A stretch of DNA of 64,000 nt from Streptomyces sp. CNQ-509 (GTDB taxonomy: Bacteria; Actinomycetota; Actinomycetes; Streptomycetales; Streptomycetaceae): assembly GCF_001011035.1 (NCBI RefSeq), contig NZ_CP011492.1:868001-932000 (forward strand), given 5' to 3'. Every line of letters starts with the position of its first letter. Positions within the stretch are counted from its first letter, which is position 1. The translations under genes were made by a program, and so were the position numbers. This document shows, piece after piece, positions 17,401-24,634 of the stretch. A model generated the notes under the pieces. It ran no database searches and was not told the DNA's origin. It worked only from the letters and a program-made list of their open reading frames with translations.

Positions 17401-18677
17401 CCCGCCGCGGGTTGACCGCTCTCCGTCTGCGGGTCACTCCCGGGCGCCGCCGCCGCGCCTGGCTGCCCGTCCGGGGCCGGCTGATTCGTCTGCCCCGCGG
17501 CGGTGGCCGCGTCCGCGGTGCCGTCGGCGGGCTGCCGCACGTGGGTCGCGTCCGCGGGCTCCGCCCCGGTGGCCTCGTGACGGCCGTTCGCGACGGCGCC
17601 GTTGGCGGAGATGCCGCGGCCCAGCGACGCGCCCGCGGAGGCCGCCGCCCTGCGCACGGCGGCCTGCGCCGCGTCCACCGGGGCCGGTGCGGGCGCACCG
17701 CCCGTGGTCTGCGCCGCCGCGGCCGGTTCGCCGTTCGGAGCCGGCGCGTACTGCGCGGGGGCCGCCTCCGCGCCGGGGGCCGGTGCCTCTCCGCCGACCT
17801 CCCGGGGCTGGGCCTGGGCGAGCGCCTCGCCGTTGGCCTGCGACACCGCCGTCCAGCCCGCCGGCGCGGGCGGGATCTCGCCGAGCTGCGGGCCCGGCAG
17901 GTGAGTCGCGCCGACCCGGGTGACGTCCAGGTACTCCGGGCCGACCGTCGGCGGCCCCGGCGTACGTACCGGCTGCTGCGGCGCCTGCCCGGGCACCCCC
18001 GCCGCCTGCGGCGGTCCGGAAACCGCCGCGGTCGGCGCCGACTGCCCCGACGCGGCCGCGGTCTGGTCGGCGGCGTTCCCGCCCGGCGCCGGAGCGCCCT
18101 GGTCCGCCACGGCCCCCGGTGCGGCCGCCGGTCCGGCGGGCGCATCCTGCTCGGCCACCGCTGCGATGCCCGGTCCCGCGACGGTGTTCTCCGCGGGCTG
18201 TCCAGCCTCTTCGGCCTGCGCGGTCTGGTTCGTCCGTTCGGTGTACGCGGAGGCCGCGGGCGGCTGCGGAGTGCCGCCGGCGCCCTGCGCCGCCGAACCG
18301 GCGCCCGTGCCGCCCGCGTTCGCCGCGTCCGCGGCGGCGACCGCCTCCCGGGTGTCGGCGGAACCGCTCGCCGGACCCCGGTCCGCGAGCGAGCGCACCA
18401 CTCCCCCGGCCTGCTCCGGCACCGGCGGGCCCATGTGCAGCGGACGCCGCTGCGCGCCCGTGGCCGGCTCCGCGCCGCGCGCGCCCGCGGGGGCCGGGAC
18501 CCCCGGGTCCGTCCAGGCGCCCTGCGCGCCGGGCAGGAAGAGGAAATCGTCGTCGTCCGCCGCGCCTTCGACCGCAGGGGCGGTGTCGGGAGTCGCGGCG
18601 GGGGCGGGGTGGTGGCCTCCGGCGACGTCGTCCGGCTCCGGCTGGTGCCCTTCCGGGAGCTTGCCGGTGTCAGTCAT
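14409..18677 (-). CDS. cobT: BluB-CobT fusion with very long disordered N-terminus
   Basis: 1422 residues. Residues 1 to about 850 are low-complexity, dominated by Ala, Gly, Pro, Gln and Asp, with only one more ordered motif near the start (DDDDFLFLPGAQGAW). Residues about 852-1066 form a BluB-type nitroreductase (RRDIRNGFRSDPVPHEVL, SVGHSQPWDFVVI), which makes 5,6-dimethylbenzimidazole from FMN. Residues about 1067-1422 are CobT, nicotinate-nucleotide:dimethylbenzimidazole phosphoribosyltransferase (KPAGSLGMLE, AGDHGVHAQGV, and LGEGTGALLAL with the catalytic Glu). The fusion couples synthesis of the lower ligand of B12 to its activation. The ATG at 18677 is chosen for the GAGGGG eight bases upstream; an ATG seven codons upstream is the alternative. 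Confidence 0.92.
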   Translation of the reverse strand: MTDTGKLPEGHQPEPDDVAGGHHPAPAATPDTAPAVEGAADDDDFLFLPGAQGAWTDPGVPAPAGARGAEPATGAQRRPLHMGPPVPEQAGGVVRSLADRGPASGSADTREAVAAADAANAGGTGAGSAAQGAGGTPQPPAASAYTERTNQTAQAEEAGQPAENTVAGPGIAAVAEQDAPAGPAAAPGAVADQGAPAPGGNAADQTAAASGQSAPTAAVSGPPQAAGVPGQAPQQPVRTPGPPTVGPEYLDVTRVGATHLPGPQLGEIPPAPAGWTAVSQANGEALAQAQPREVGGEAPAPGAEAAPAQYAPAPNGEPAAAAQTTGGAPAPAPVDAAQAAVRRAAASAGASLGRGISANGAVANGRHEATGAEPADATHVRQPADGTADAATAAGQTNQPAPDGQPGAAAAPGSDPQTESGQPAAGAAQPAEGAAGRTPGGHAADGSAVPAGENGQPAADTAGSSGPEGAAAAQAPSGHAVNESAPHAVTVDGTAIAVSGVSEGSAAPQAQPANGTVPHAVPAVRSSSDAAAQPGAAAAVPGGAEGASAGNPAAAAAPQAGDNSRAPAGGQDDSDTGDRPADGPVLHAVPGDDTAAQAADSAVRTSGQAAADQAAAAAQANEQTGGDSAARQDRQGDAGQQLADAAVLHAVANGQPVNGAKARAANGQAVPGGQPSVPAARAASDEAATAGAVHAAAAGRRGVSLGVQNGAQAAASGTAGEAAAGSPSEAQPDGGAAQRTGAPVTQIRTRRRRGTAVSAPVTAGTPAGDAQAAQDTAAAPGASVPAQAAAPQPAPAEEAPATPVPAAAEAAPAADAPAATGDATPPAAAAPEAPAADAPAAPADEPAAPGFADAERAAVHRVMRERRDIRNGFRSDPVPHEVLLRVLEAAHTAPSVGHSQPWDFVVIRSEETRHRMHELAARQREAYAKSLPKGRAKQFKELKVEAIRDTPVNIVVTADPTRGGRHTLGRHTQPQMAPYSSALAVENLWLAARAEGLGVGWVSFFDERELVRELDLPEHLDVVAYLCIGYVDEFPDEPELVQAGWSKRRPLSWVVHEESYGRRALPGADPHDLLAETLEGIRPLDAKALGEAWERQKRMTKPAGSLGMLEIISAQLCGLSRKCPPPVPEPAAVAVFAGDHGVHAQGVTPWPQEVTGQMVANFLGGGAVCNAFATQVGAEVCVVDAGVAAELPATAGLVPRKVRKGTADMTAGPAMTREEALRAVEVGIETARDLVAAGNKALLTGEMGIANTTASAAIIAVFTDSEPADVTGRGTGIDDETYDRKVDAVRRAIEVNRPDPADPIGVLAAVGGLEHAALVGYILAGASLRTPVVLDGVSAGAAALVARAVAPEALAACIAGHRSPEPGHAAALTKLGLRPLIDLDLRLGEGTGALLALPLVQSAARAMHEVATFDAAGVTEKG

Positions 18678-19054
18678 GCGTCCGTACCCCTCGCCCATCG
18701 CTCCAGCTCCTTCTCCGACCGTCCGTCCGTCCGGCCGCAGCCCCCCGCGGGACAGACCGGCCGCCCATAGCTAGAACGAGCACACCCCGCCCGGCGGCAC
18801 GACCACCCGCGCGGTTTACGTTCCCGACAACTGCGACAAGACCCCCGGACATTACCGGCATTCGGCAACGCTGCAACGAATGCCAGGTCACGGCACAACA
18901 GTCGGCCAGCCTACCCGTAATCCGCACGCGAGTCCGGCTGGGGTCGCGCCCCGCGGGTGCCGTCCGGTGCATCGCGGGGAGCATCCGGCGCATGCCTCCC
19001 GCGCGCCCGGAGCGCGTCGTACGCACCGCGCGCACCCCGTGGCGCACCCCCGGC
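18678..19054 (-). other. cobL-cobT intergenic region
   Basis: 377 bp with no credible ORF; composition is less GC-rich than the flanking genes. It carries the candidate cobT promoter and an inverted repeat described separately. No B12-box motif of a cobalamin riboswitch was found by eye. Confidence 0.5.
18849..18883 (-). promoter_or_regulatory. Candidate cobT promoter with overlapping inverted repeat
   Basis: On the minus strand TTGCAG (18871-18876) and TAATGT (18849-18854) are separated by 16 bp, a good sigma-70-type match. A 7-bp inverted repeat, GCATTCG (18858-18864) and CGAATGC (18877-18883), flanks two GCAAC repeats and covers the -35 and spacer, so it could be an operator. The leader to the ATG at 18677 would be about 165 nt. 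Confidence 0.45.
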
Positions 19055-20326
19055 TCAGCCCGCGCGGCTCCCCGCGATGAGGAACACCACCGTGCGCTCC
19101 CGCTCCCGCCACCCCGCGCCTGCACCCGCGTCCGCGGGGCCCTGCGGGTCGAGGTCGACGGACTGCAGCAGCGAGCACTCCACGGCGTATCCGGCGTCCG
19201 TCAGGGCCCGTACGATCTCCTCCGCGCCGTCCCGGGTACGGGCGTGGGCGACGATCCGCTCCGGCCGCCGGGCCGCGCACCCCGCGACGGCCGCCGCGCC
19301 CCCGCCGCCGACCCGGACGACGTCCGGCTCCGGCAGGTCGTTGAGGACCCCGGGGGCGGTGCCGTGGACGGTCTGCAGCAGCACCCCGAAGCGGCGGGCC
19401 GCGGCCGAGGCGCGGGCGCAGGCGCCGGGGTCGCGGTCGACGGCGATGACCGCGGCGCCGAAGCGGGCGGCCTCGACCGCGGCCGCGCCGCTGCCCGCGC
19501 CGATGTCCCACACCAGGTCGCCCTGCCGGGGCCCGAGCCGGGCGAGTTGGACGGCGCGCAGTTGCGGCGCCTCGCCCTCGTCGGGGGCGGCGCCGTACTC
19601 CGCGGGGGCCAGGCTCCAGCCGCGCACCGGGGGCGGGTAGCCCGCGTCGTGGCCGGCGAGCCAGCCGCCGGCCGCGGGCGCGGCGGCGCCCCCCGCGGTC
19701 GTCGGCCCGGCGCCGGCCCCGATGCCGCCGCCGATGACCAGCGTCACGTTCGGGTCGCGCCACACGTGCTCGGCCACCTTGTCGGACGTGAGCACCGTCA
19801 CACGCTCGTGCGCCCCGCCCAGTTCCTCGCAGATGACGAACGTCCGGTGGACATCCCGCAGCAGCAGGGCGAGTTCCGCGGGTCCCGCGCCCGGCGAGGT
19901 GAGGACGGCGACCTTGGGGTGCGCCCGGCAGACGTTCACGGCCCGGCGCAGGTTGCGCTCGTGTGCGACGACGACCTGCGCGTCGTCCCAGGGCATCCCG
20001 GCGCGGGCGAAGGCGGCGGCGACGGACGAGACCGCCGGCAGCACCTCGACCTCCAGGCCGTGTTCAGGGGCGCGCAGGGTGCGTACGACGCCGAAGAAGC
20101 CCGGGTCGCCGTCGGCGATGACCACCGCCGTGCCGCGGTGCCGGGCGATCCTGCGGGCCGCGAGGCCCACGCTGCCCAGCCGGATCCGCTCGGCGCCGGG
20201 CGGCACCTCGGGCAGGGCGAGGTGGTGCGCCGCCCCGGCCACGAGGCTGGCCGCACCGAGCGCGCCGAGCGCCGCCTCGGTCAGCGGGGAACCGTCCCAC
20301 CCGATCACGGTGACCCGGTCCGCCAT
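19055..20326 (-). CDS. cobL: Precorrin-6Y C5,15-methyltransferase (CbiE-CbiT fusion)
   Basis: 423 residues. The N-terminal CbiE-type domain (about 1-205) is a tetrapyrrole methylase with VTVIGWDGSPLT, VVIADGDPGFFGVV and VLPAVSSVAAAFARAGMPWDDA. The C-terminal CbiT-type domain (about 225-423) is a class I methyltransferase with GDLVWDIGAGSGAAAVEAA. The enzyme methylates C5 and C15 and decarboxylates the C12 acetate side chain in aerobic cobalamin synthesis. It lies upstream of bluB-cobT on the same strand, 377 bp apart. The start ATG directly precedes the first beta strand. Confidence 0.92.
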   Translation of the reverse strand: MADRVTVIGWDGSPLTEAALGALGAASLVAGAAHHLALPEVPPGAERIRLGSVGLAARRIARHRGTAVVIADGDPGFFGVVRTLRAPEHGLEVEVLPAVSSVAAAFARAGMPWDDAQVVVAHERNLRRAVNVCRAHPKVAVLTSPGAGPAELALLLRDVHRTFVICEELGGAHERVTVLTSDKVAEHVWRDPNVTLVIGGGIGAGAGPTTAGGAAAPAAGGWLAGHDAGYPPPVRGWSLAPAEYGAAPDEGEAPQLRAVQLARLGPRQGDLVWDIGAGSGAAAVEAARFGAAVIAVDRDPGACARASAAARRFGVLLQTVHGTAPGVLNDLPEPDVVRVGGGGAAAVAGCAARRPERIVAHARTRDGAEEIVRALTDAGYAVECSLLQSVDLDPQGPADAGAGAGWRERERTVVFLIAGSRAG

Positions 20327-20469
20327 CGCTCACTCTTCTCCTGGTCGTCGACTGCGGGGTGCGCCGGCCCGCCGGCGGCCGCTCCCGGCGCCGCGAAGGG
20401 GCACGCCCGTAGCGTACGTGCCGTCCGCGCGAAGGCGCGCCGGAGGTGGGGGCCGGAGGTAAGGGGGCG

Positions 20470-21075
20470 TCAGAGCACACTGCTCCCGCCGTCCGGATCC
20501 AGGTCTTCCGGCAGCAGGCTCCAGACGATGAGGTCGGTGCGGATGTCCGTCCAGCCGCCGTCCTCGGTGCGGGTGCGCGCTATCCAGGCGTTGCGCAGGA
20601 CGCCCTCGCTGATGCCGCCGAGCTTCTGCGCGACCTGCTGCGCCGCGGTGTTGTCCGCGGCGGTGCGCAGTTCGAGGCGCTCGAACTTCTGCACGTCGAA
20701 GAGCCAGCGCGCGACGGCGAGCACCGACTCCGCGGCGTACCCCTCGCCGCGCGCCCAGGGGGCGACGACGAACCTGGCCTCCGTGGCCAGCGTGCGCCAG
20801 TCGGTCCGTCTCAGGTGGACGTTGCCGACGAGGCGCTGGGTGAGGAACTCCGAGACCGCGAAGACGATGCCCCGGCCGCCGGTGCGCTCGGCCGGGGCTA
20901 CGCGCGTCACCCAGTCGTAGGCGTCGTCCCCGGTGTACGGGTGCGGCGCCTGCGTCCACGCGGTGACCGCCTCGTCGTTCATCATCTCCGTCAGCGCCGG
21001 CACGTCCTCCTCGTCGAACGGGCGGAGCACCAGCCGGTCCGTGCTGAGGGAGACGTCCGGGAAGGTGGATGACAT
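20470..21075 (-). CDS. GNAT acetyltransferase, RimJ/RimL type
   Basis: 201 residues. The protein starts LSTDRLVLRPFDEEDVPALTEM, the classic beginning of RimJ/RimL-like acetyltransferases, and has VAPWARGEGYAAESVLAVARWLF as the acetyl-CoA loop, then DNTAAQQVAQKLG. Members acetylate protein N-termini or small molecules; the substrate is unknown. The ATG at 21075 has GGAGAAG three bases upstream and is preferred over an ATG 16 codons earlier. It is downstream of the methionine transporter gene on the same strand, 80 bp away. Confidence 0.87.
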   Translation of the reverse strand: MSSTFPDVSLSTDRLVLRPFDEEDVPALTEMMNDEAVTAWTQAPHPYTGDDAYDWVTRVAPAERTGGRGIVFAVSEFLTQRLVGNVHLRRTDWRTLATEARFVVAPWARGEGYAAESVLAVARWLFDVQKFERLELRTAADNTAAQQVAQKLGGISEGVLRNAWIARTRTEDGGWTDIRTDLIVWSLLPEDLDPDGGSSVL

Positions 21076-21153
21076 GCGCTTCTCCGAGTGCGTGGACCGA
21101 TGACGAGCTGACCCGGACAGCATGCAGCATCCGACGGCGGATGTGCCACGGCC

Positions 21154-22674
21154 TCAGCCCACGGGGCCGAACACCGGGACGGACGAGGGGAACTCCTTCT
21201 CCATGAACGCCTTGGTCTCCGGGGAGTTGAGCAGGTCGCCGAGCTTCTCGATCTCCGGGTCGTCCGCGTCGCCGGCCTGTACGGCGAGGATGTTGACGTA
21301 CGGGTTGCCCTCGGCCTCCTCCAGCGCGATGGCGTCGGACCGGGGGTCGAGGCCGGAGTCGATGGCGTAGTTGCCGTTGATCACGGCGGCGTCGACGTCC
21401 TGGAGCGCACGCGGCGTCTGGGCCGCTTCCAGCTCCCGGATGTCCAGGCCCCGGTCGTCGGCGATGTCGGCGAGGGTGGCGTTGAGCCCCGTGCCGTCCT
21501 TCAGCTCGACGAGACCTTCGGCGTCGAGGAGGTGGAGGGCGCGGCCCATGTTGGTGGTGTCGTTCGGTACGGCGACGGTGTCGCCGCCGCCGATGCCCGA
21601 GACGTCGTCCGCCTGCTCGGAGTAGAGGCCGAGCGGTTCGACCAGCACGCCGACGGTCGGGACGATGTCGGTGCCGTTCTTGTCGTTGTAGTCGTCCAGG
21701 AACGGGGTGTGCTGGAAGAAGTTGGCGTCGGCCTCGCCGTTGGCGACGGCCTCGTTGGGCTTGACGTAGTCGGTGAACTCACGGATGCGCAGGTCGATCC
21801 CGGCGTCCGCGGCGAGGTTGTCCTTGACGAAGGTGAGGATCTCGCCGTGCGGCGCGGGCGTCGCGGCCACGGTGACGGTGTTCGCGCCGCCGTCGCCGCC
21901 TTCCGAGGTGAGGTTCACGGTGCCCACCGTGAGCGAACCGACGAGCGCGACGCCGGCGACCGCGGTCACCCCGGCCCGGGCGGGGCGGGAGATGCGCAGG
22001 TAGGCGGCGCTGCGGGTGCTGCGGTCGGCGAGGCTGCGGACGAAGAAGTCGCCGATCAGCTGGACGGCGTTGACGAGGACGACGAGCAGCACGACGGTGG
22101 CGAGCATGACGTCGCCCTCGTAGCGCTGGTAGCCGTAGCGGATGGCGACGTCGCCGAGGCCGCCGCCGCCGACGGCGCCGGCCATGGCGGAGTAGCCGAC
22201 GAGGGCGATGACGGTGGTGGTCAGGCCCGCGACCAGGGACGGCAGCGCCTGCGGCAGCAGCGCCTTGACGACCACGGTCCAGGTGCTGCCGCCCATCGAC
22301 TGCACGGCCTCGGCGAGGCCGGCGTCGACCTCCCGTACCGCGGTCTCGACCAGCCGGGCGAAGAACGGGATGGCGCTGATCGCCAGGGGCACGATGGCGC
22401 CCTTGAGGCCGATGGAGGTGCCGACCAGCGCGCGGGTGAAGGCGGTCAGCGCCAGCAGCAGGATGATGAACGGCAGCGAGCGGCCGACGTTCACGACGAG
22501 CCCGATGACCCGGTTGACGAGGACGTTCTGCAGCGGCCGGCCGCGGTCGGTGAGGACCAGCAGCACGCCCAGCGGGGTGCCGACGACGACGGCGACGAGC
22601 GCCGCCCAGCCGACCATGGCCAGCGTCTCCCAGAGCCCGGTCAGCAGCTCGGGGCGTATCTCGGTCCAGCTCAC
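21154..22674 (-). CDS. Methionine ABC transporter permease-substrate-binding fusion (MetI-MetQ)
   Basis: 506 residues in one uninterrupted frame. Residues 1 to about 215 are a MetI-type permease (ETLAMVGWAALVAVVVGTPLG, VGRSLPFIILLLALTAFTRA, and the EAVQSMGGSTW coupling motif). Residues about 228-249 are a hydrophobic helix (GVTAVAGVALVGSLTVGTV). Residues about 258-506 are a MetQ/NlpA-type binding protein (PHGEILTFVKDNLA, VKPNEAVANGEADANFFQH). No lipobox cysteine is present at the junction and no ATG or ribosome site starts a separate MetQ. The added helix would place the binding domain outside the cell. The GTG start overlaps the metN stop as GTGA (22671-22674). Methionine specificity is inferred from the MetNIQ family. 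Confidence 0.88.
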   Translation of the reverse strand: MSWTEIRPELLTGLWETLAMVGWAALVAVVVGTPLGVLLVLTDRGRPLQNVLVNRVIGLVVNVGRSLPFIILLLALTAFTRALVGTSIGLKGAIVPLAISAIPFFARLVETAVREVDAGLAEAVQSMGGSTWTVVVKALLPQALPSLVAGLTTTVIALVGYSAMAGAVGGGGLGDVAIRYGYQRYEGDVMLATVVLLVVLVNAVQLIGDFFVRSLADRSTRSAAYLRISRPARAGVTAVAGVALVGSLTVGTVNLTSEGGDGGANTVTVAATPAPHGEILTFVKDNLAADAGIDLRIREFTDYVKPNEAVANGEADANFFQHTPFLDDYNDKNGTDIVPTVGVLVEPLGLYSEQADDVSGIGGGDTVAVPNDTTNMGRALHLLDAEGLVELKDGTGLNATLADIADDRGLDIRELEAAQTPRALQDVDAAVINGNYAIDSGLDPRSDAIALEEAEGNPYVNILAVQAGDADDPEIEKLGDLLNSPETKAFMEKEFPSSVPVFGPVG

Positions 22675-23693
22675 TTGGCACTCTCCAGGGCGGGCAGGCC
22701 GGCGGCGTCGACGCCGACCGGGTCGATCTGCAGGCCCTGCTCGCGCAGGAAGCCCAGGGGGACGACGTTCTCCTCGTACGGACCGGGCAGCTCGATGCGC
22801 ATCCGGCCGACCTGCCGGCCGCCGACGGTGTCCATGGCGGCGCCGAGGATCGACACGTCGAGGTTGTAGGTGCGGGACAGGTGGGAGATCACCGGCCGGC
22901 CGCGAGCGTCGCCGTGGAAGGTGATGTCCACGATGGTGCTCTCGCTGCCGTATGCCTCGCCGCCCACCGGGAAGAGCTGGGCGGCGATCTCGGAGCCGGG
23001 GGTGGCCAGCAGCTCGTCGAGGGTGCCGGACTCGGTGATGCGGCCGGCGCGCATCAGCGCGGCGGAGTCGCAGACGGCCTTGACGACGTCCATCTCGTGG
23101 GTGATGAGCAGGACGGTCAGGCCGAGTTCGCGGTTGAGTTCGCGCAGCAGCTCCAGGACGGAACGGGTGGTCTCGGGGTCGAGCGCGGAGGTGGCCTCGT
23201 CGGAGAGGAGCACCTGCGGTTCCCCGGCGAGCGCGCGGGCGATGCCGACGCGCTGCTTCTGGCCGCCGGACAACTGCGCGGGGTACGCCCTGGCGCGGTC
23301 GGCGAGGCCGACGAGGTCGAGGAGTTCGAGCGCCTTGCGGGCGCGCTCCTGCCCCGAGAGGCCCAGGATCTCCAGCGGCAGTTCTACGTTGTCCTGCACG
23401 GTGCGGGCGCTCAGCAGGTTGAAGTGCTGGAAGATCATGCCGATACGGGTACGGGCGGCGCGCAGCTCGCGGCCGGTCAGGGCCGTGAGGTCCTGGCCCG
23501 CGACCGTGACGGTGCCGGAGTCGGGGCGCTCCAGGAGGTTGATGCAGCGGATGAGGGTGGACTTGCCGGCGCCGCTGCGGCCGACGACGCCGAAGACCTC
23601 GCCCTCGCGTACGCGCAGGTCGACGCCGTCGAGCGCGGCGGTCCCGCGGCCGCGGGAGCGGTAGACCTTCTTCAGGTCCCTGACTGTGATCAC
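22671..23693 (-). CDS. metN: Methionine ABC transporter ATP-binding protein
   Basis: 340 residues. The ABC domain shows Walker A GRSGAGKST near residue 37, the signature LSGGQKQRVGIARAL, Walker B VLLSDEATSALD and the H-loop LLITHEMDVV. The C-terminal 75 residues form a NIL-type regulatory domain (PVISHLSRTYNLDVSILGA), which in E. coli MetN binds methionine and closes the transporter when internal methionine is high. The start is GTG at 23693, where the family sequence begins; GATGGAA lies upstream. It is first in a two-gene unit with the MetI-MetQ fusion, and a 570-bp leader region precedes it. Confidence 0.92.
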   Translation of the reverse strand: MITVRDLKKVYRSRGRGTAALDGVDLRVREGEVFGVVGRSGAGKSTLIRCINLLERPDSGTVTVAGQDLTALTGRELRAARTRIGMIFQHFNLLSARTVQDNVELPLEILGLSGQERARKALELLDLVGLADRARAYPAQLSGGQKQRVGIARALAGEPQVLLSDEATSALDPETTRSVLELLRELNRELGLTVLLITHEMDVVKAVCDSAALMRAGRITESGTLDELLATPGSEIAAQLFPVGGEAYGSESTIVDITFHGDARGRPVISHLSRTYNLDVSILGAAMDTVGGRQVGRMRIELPGPYEENVVPLGFLREQGLQIDPVGVDAAGLPALESAK

Positions 23694-23886
23694 GTGGGTT
23701 CCATCGCTCTCGGGTGCCCGGCCGCGGGGGCGCGGGAGGGCACGGCGCGCCCACGGCGGGGCGCGCGGCTCGGGTCTCGGGGGGTGGCTCCGGGCAGCGG
23801 TGCGCGGGGGGCGCGGCGCGGCCTCGGTACACACGGGCTCGGCTCGGGGCGCGGCCGTGCGGGGCACGGCGGCGGAGCGGCCCGCG

Positions 23887-23908
23887 GACTCGCTTCGGGG
23901 CGCGAGTC
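23887..23908 (-). promoter_or_regulatory. Hairpin after the leader peptide
   Basis: GACTCGC and GCGAGTC form a perfect 7-bp stem with an 8-nt loop, 15 nt downstream of the leader-peptide stop. It is a candidate attenuator or anti-attenuator element; the pairing alternatives have not been modelled. Confidence 0.35.
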
Positions 23909-23923
23909 TCGTGGCGGGGGCCC

Positions 23924-24010
23924 TCAGCGGTGCATTCGACACATACAACGAGCACCGGGCGTCATGCTGCTCGCCTCGGTCGCACAGGTGCGGCTGCTCG
24001 TCGTGGTCAT
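23924..24010 (-). CDS. Putative Cys/Met-rich leader peptide upstream of metN
   Basis: A 28-codon ORF that starts MTTTSSRTC and ends with CMCRMHR just before its TGA. It contains three Cys and four Met (including the initiator), clustered in the last seven codons. It lies about 230 nt upstream of the metN start, in the same direction, with a hairpin right after it. Short ORFs with runs of the regulated amino acid are the hallmark of ribosome-mediated attenuation, and Cys-rich upstream ORFs are known before sulphur genes in mycobacteria. No clear ribosome site precedes the ATG, so it might be leaderless. The function is inferred from position and composition only. Confidence 0.45.
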   Translation of the reverse strand: MTTTSSRTCATEASSMTPGARCMCRMHR

Positions 24011-24051
24011 GCGGATCAGTAAAACAGATGGGTGCCACGGGCCGGGACGGC

Positions 24052-24068
24052 TGTCCGCATTGCGGACA
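24052..24068. promoter_or_regulatory. Operator-like palindrome upstream of the metN leader
   Basis: TGTCCGCA T TGCGGACA is an 8-bp perfect inverted repeat with one central base, 42 bp upstream of the leader-peptide ATG and about 200 bp from the divergent membrane-protein gene. It is a candidate repressor site for the methionine transporter. The cognate regulator is unknown. Confidence 0.45.
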
Positions 24069-24265
24069 ACTCGGGGCGGAGCGGCACCGGAGTCCCCGTA
24101 CACCTCTGTGAACTGCATAAATACGGTGCCGGGCGGGGAAGCGGAAGGGGCGCGGAGGGGTGCGCCCTGTGGCCAACGCCACGGCGGCGGGCGCGTGGGC
24201 GGAAGCGTACGGACCGCGCCGGGACCCGGATCAGGGGCCCCGGGGCGACGCAGTAAGGTCGAGTC

Positions 24266-24634
24266 ATGTTCCTCCCCTTGACCATCGCGGTCGCGGTGGC
24301 CGCGCTCGCCCTTGCGGCCTGGTGCGGGTACGCCGCGGTCAAGGATGAGCCCACGAAGGACTGGCACTTCGCCGGCATGGCCGTGGTGACGGTGCTCGCG
24401 CTGGCCCAGGTCGCCGTCGGCCTGGTGCAGCTCGGCCGCGGCGAGGAGGCGGACGAGGGCACGGCGGTCTTCGTCGCCTATCTGCTCGCCGCGGGCTTCG
24501 CCGTCCCCGCCACCGGCCTGCTGTCGCTGTCGGAGCGCAGCCGCTGGGGTTCGGCGACGGTGGCCGTCGGGGGGTTCGTCCTGGCCGTGCTCCAGGTGCG
24601 GCTGCACGACATCTGGGCGGGCTCCGGTGGCTGA
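24266..24634 (+). CDS. Four-helix membrane protein (122 aa)
   Basis: 122 residues with hydrophobic segments at about 4-23 (LTIAVAVAALALAAWCGYAA), 38-55, 67-86 and 95-110. There is no recognisable enzymatic motif. The stop overlaps the GTG start of the next gene by eight bases, so the two membrane proteins are translationally coupled and probably work together. Function unknown. Confidence 0.75.
   Translation: MFLPLTIAVAVAALALAAWCGYAAVKDEPTKDWHFAGMAVVTVLALAQVAVGLVQLGRGEEADEGTAVFVAYLLAAGFAVPATGLLSLSERSRWGSATVAVGGFVLAVLQVRLHDIWAGSGG

Noticed and set aside
14346..18770. A 1474-codon plus-strand frame opposite bluB-cobT
   Set aside because: It is antisense to a gene with clear BluB and CobT domains and encodes only Gly/Arg/Val-rich sequence; it exists because the high third-position GC removes stops.
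18678..19054. Cobalamin riboswitch upstream of cobT
   Set aside because: Expected from gene function, but no B12-box-like sequence was found by eye on the minus strand.
21154..22000. Separate metQ gene starting inside the fusion
   Set aside because: No ATG, no ribosome site and no lipobox Cys at the domain junction; the frame is continuous from metI.
23694..24060. SAM riboswitch (S-box or SAM-IV type) upstream of metN
   Set aside because: Conserved core elements were not recognisable; the leader-peptide model fits better. A covariance-model scan would decide.
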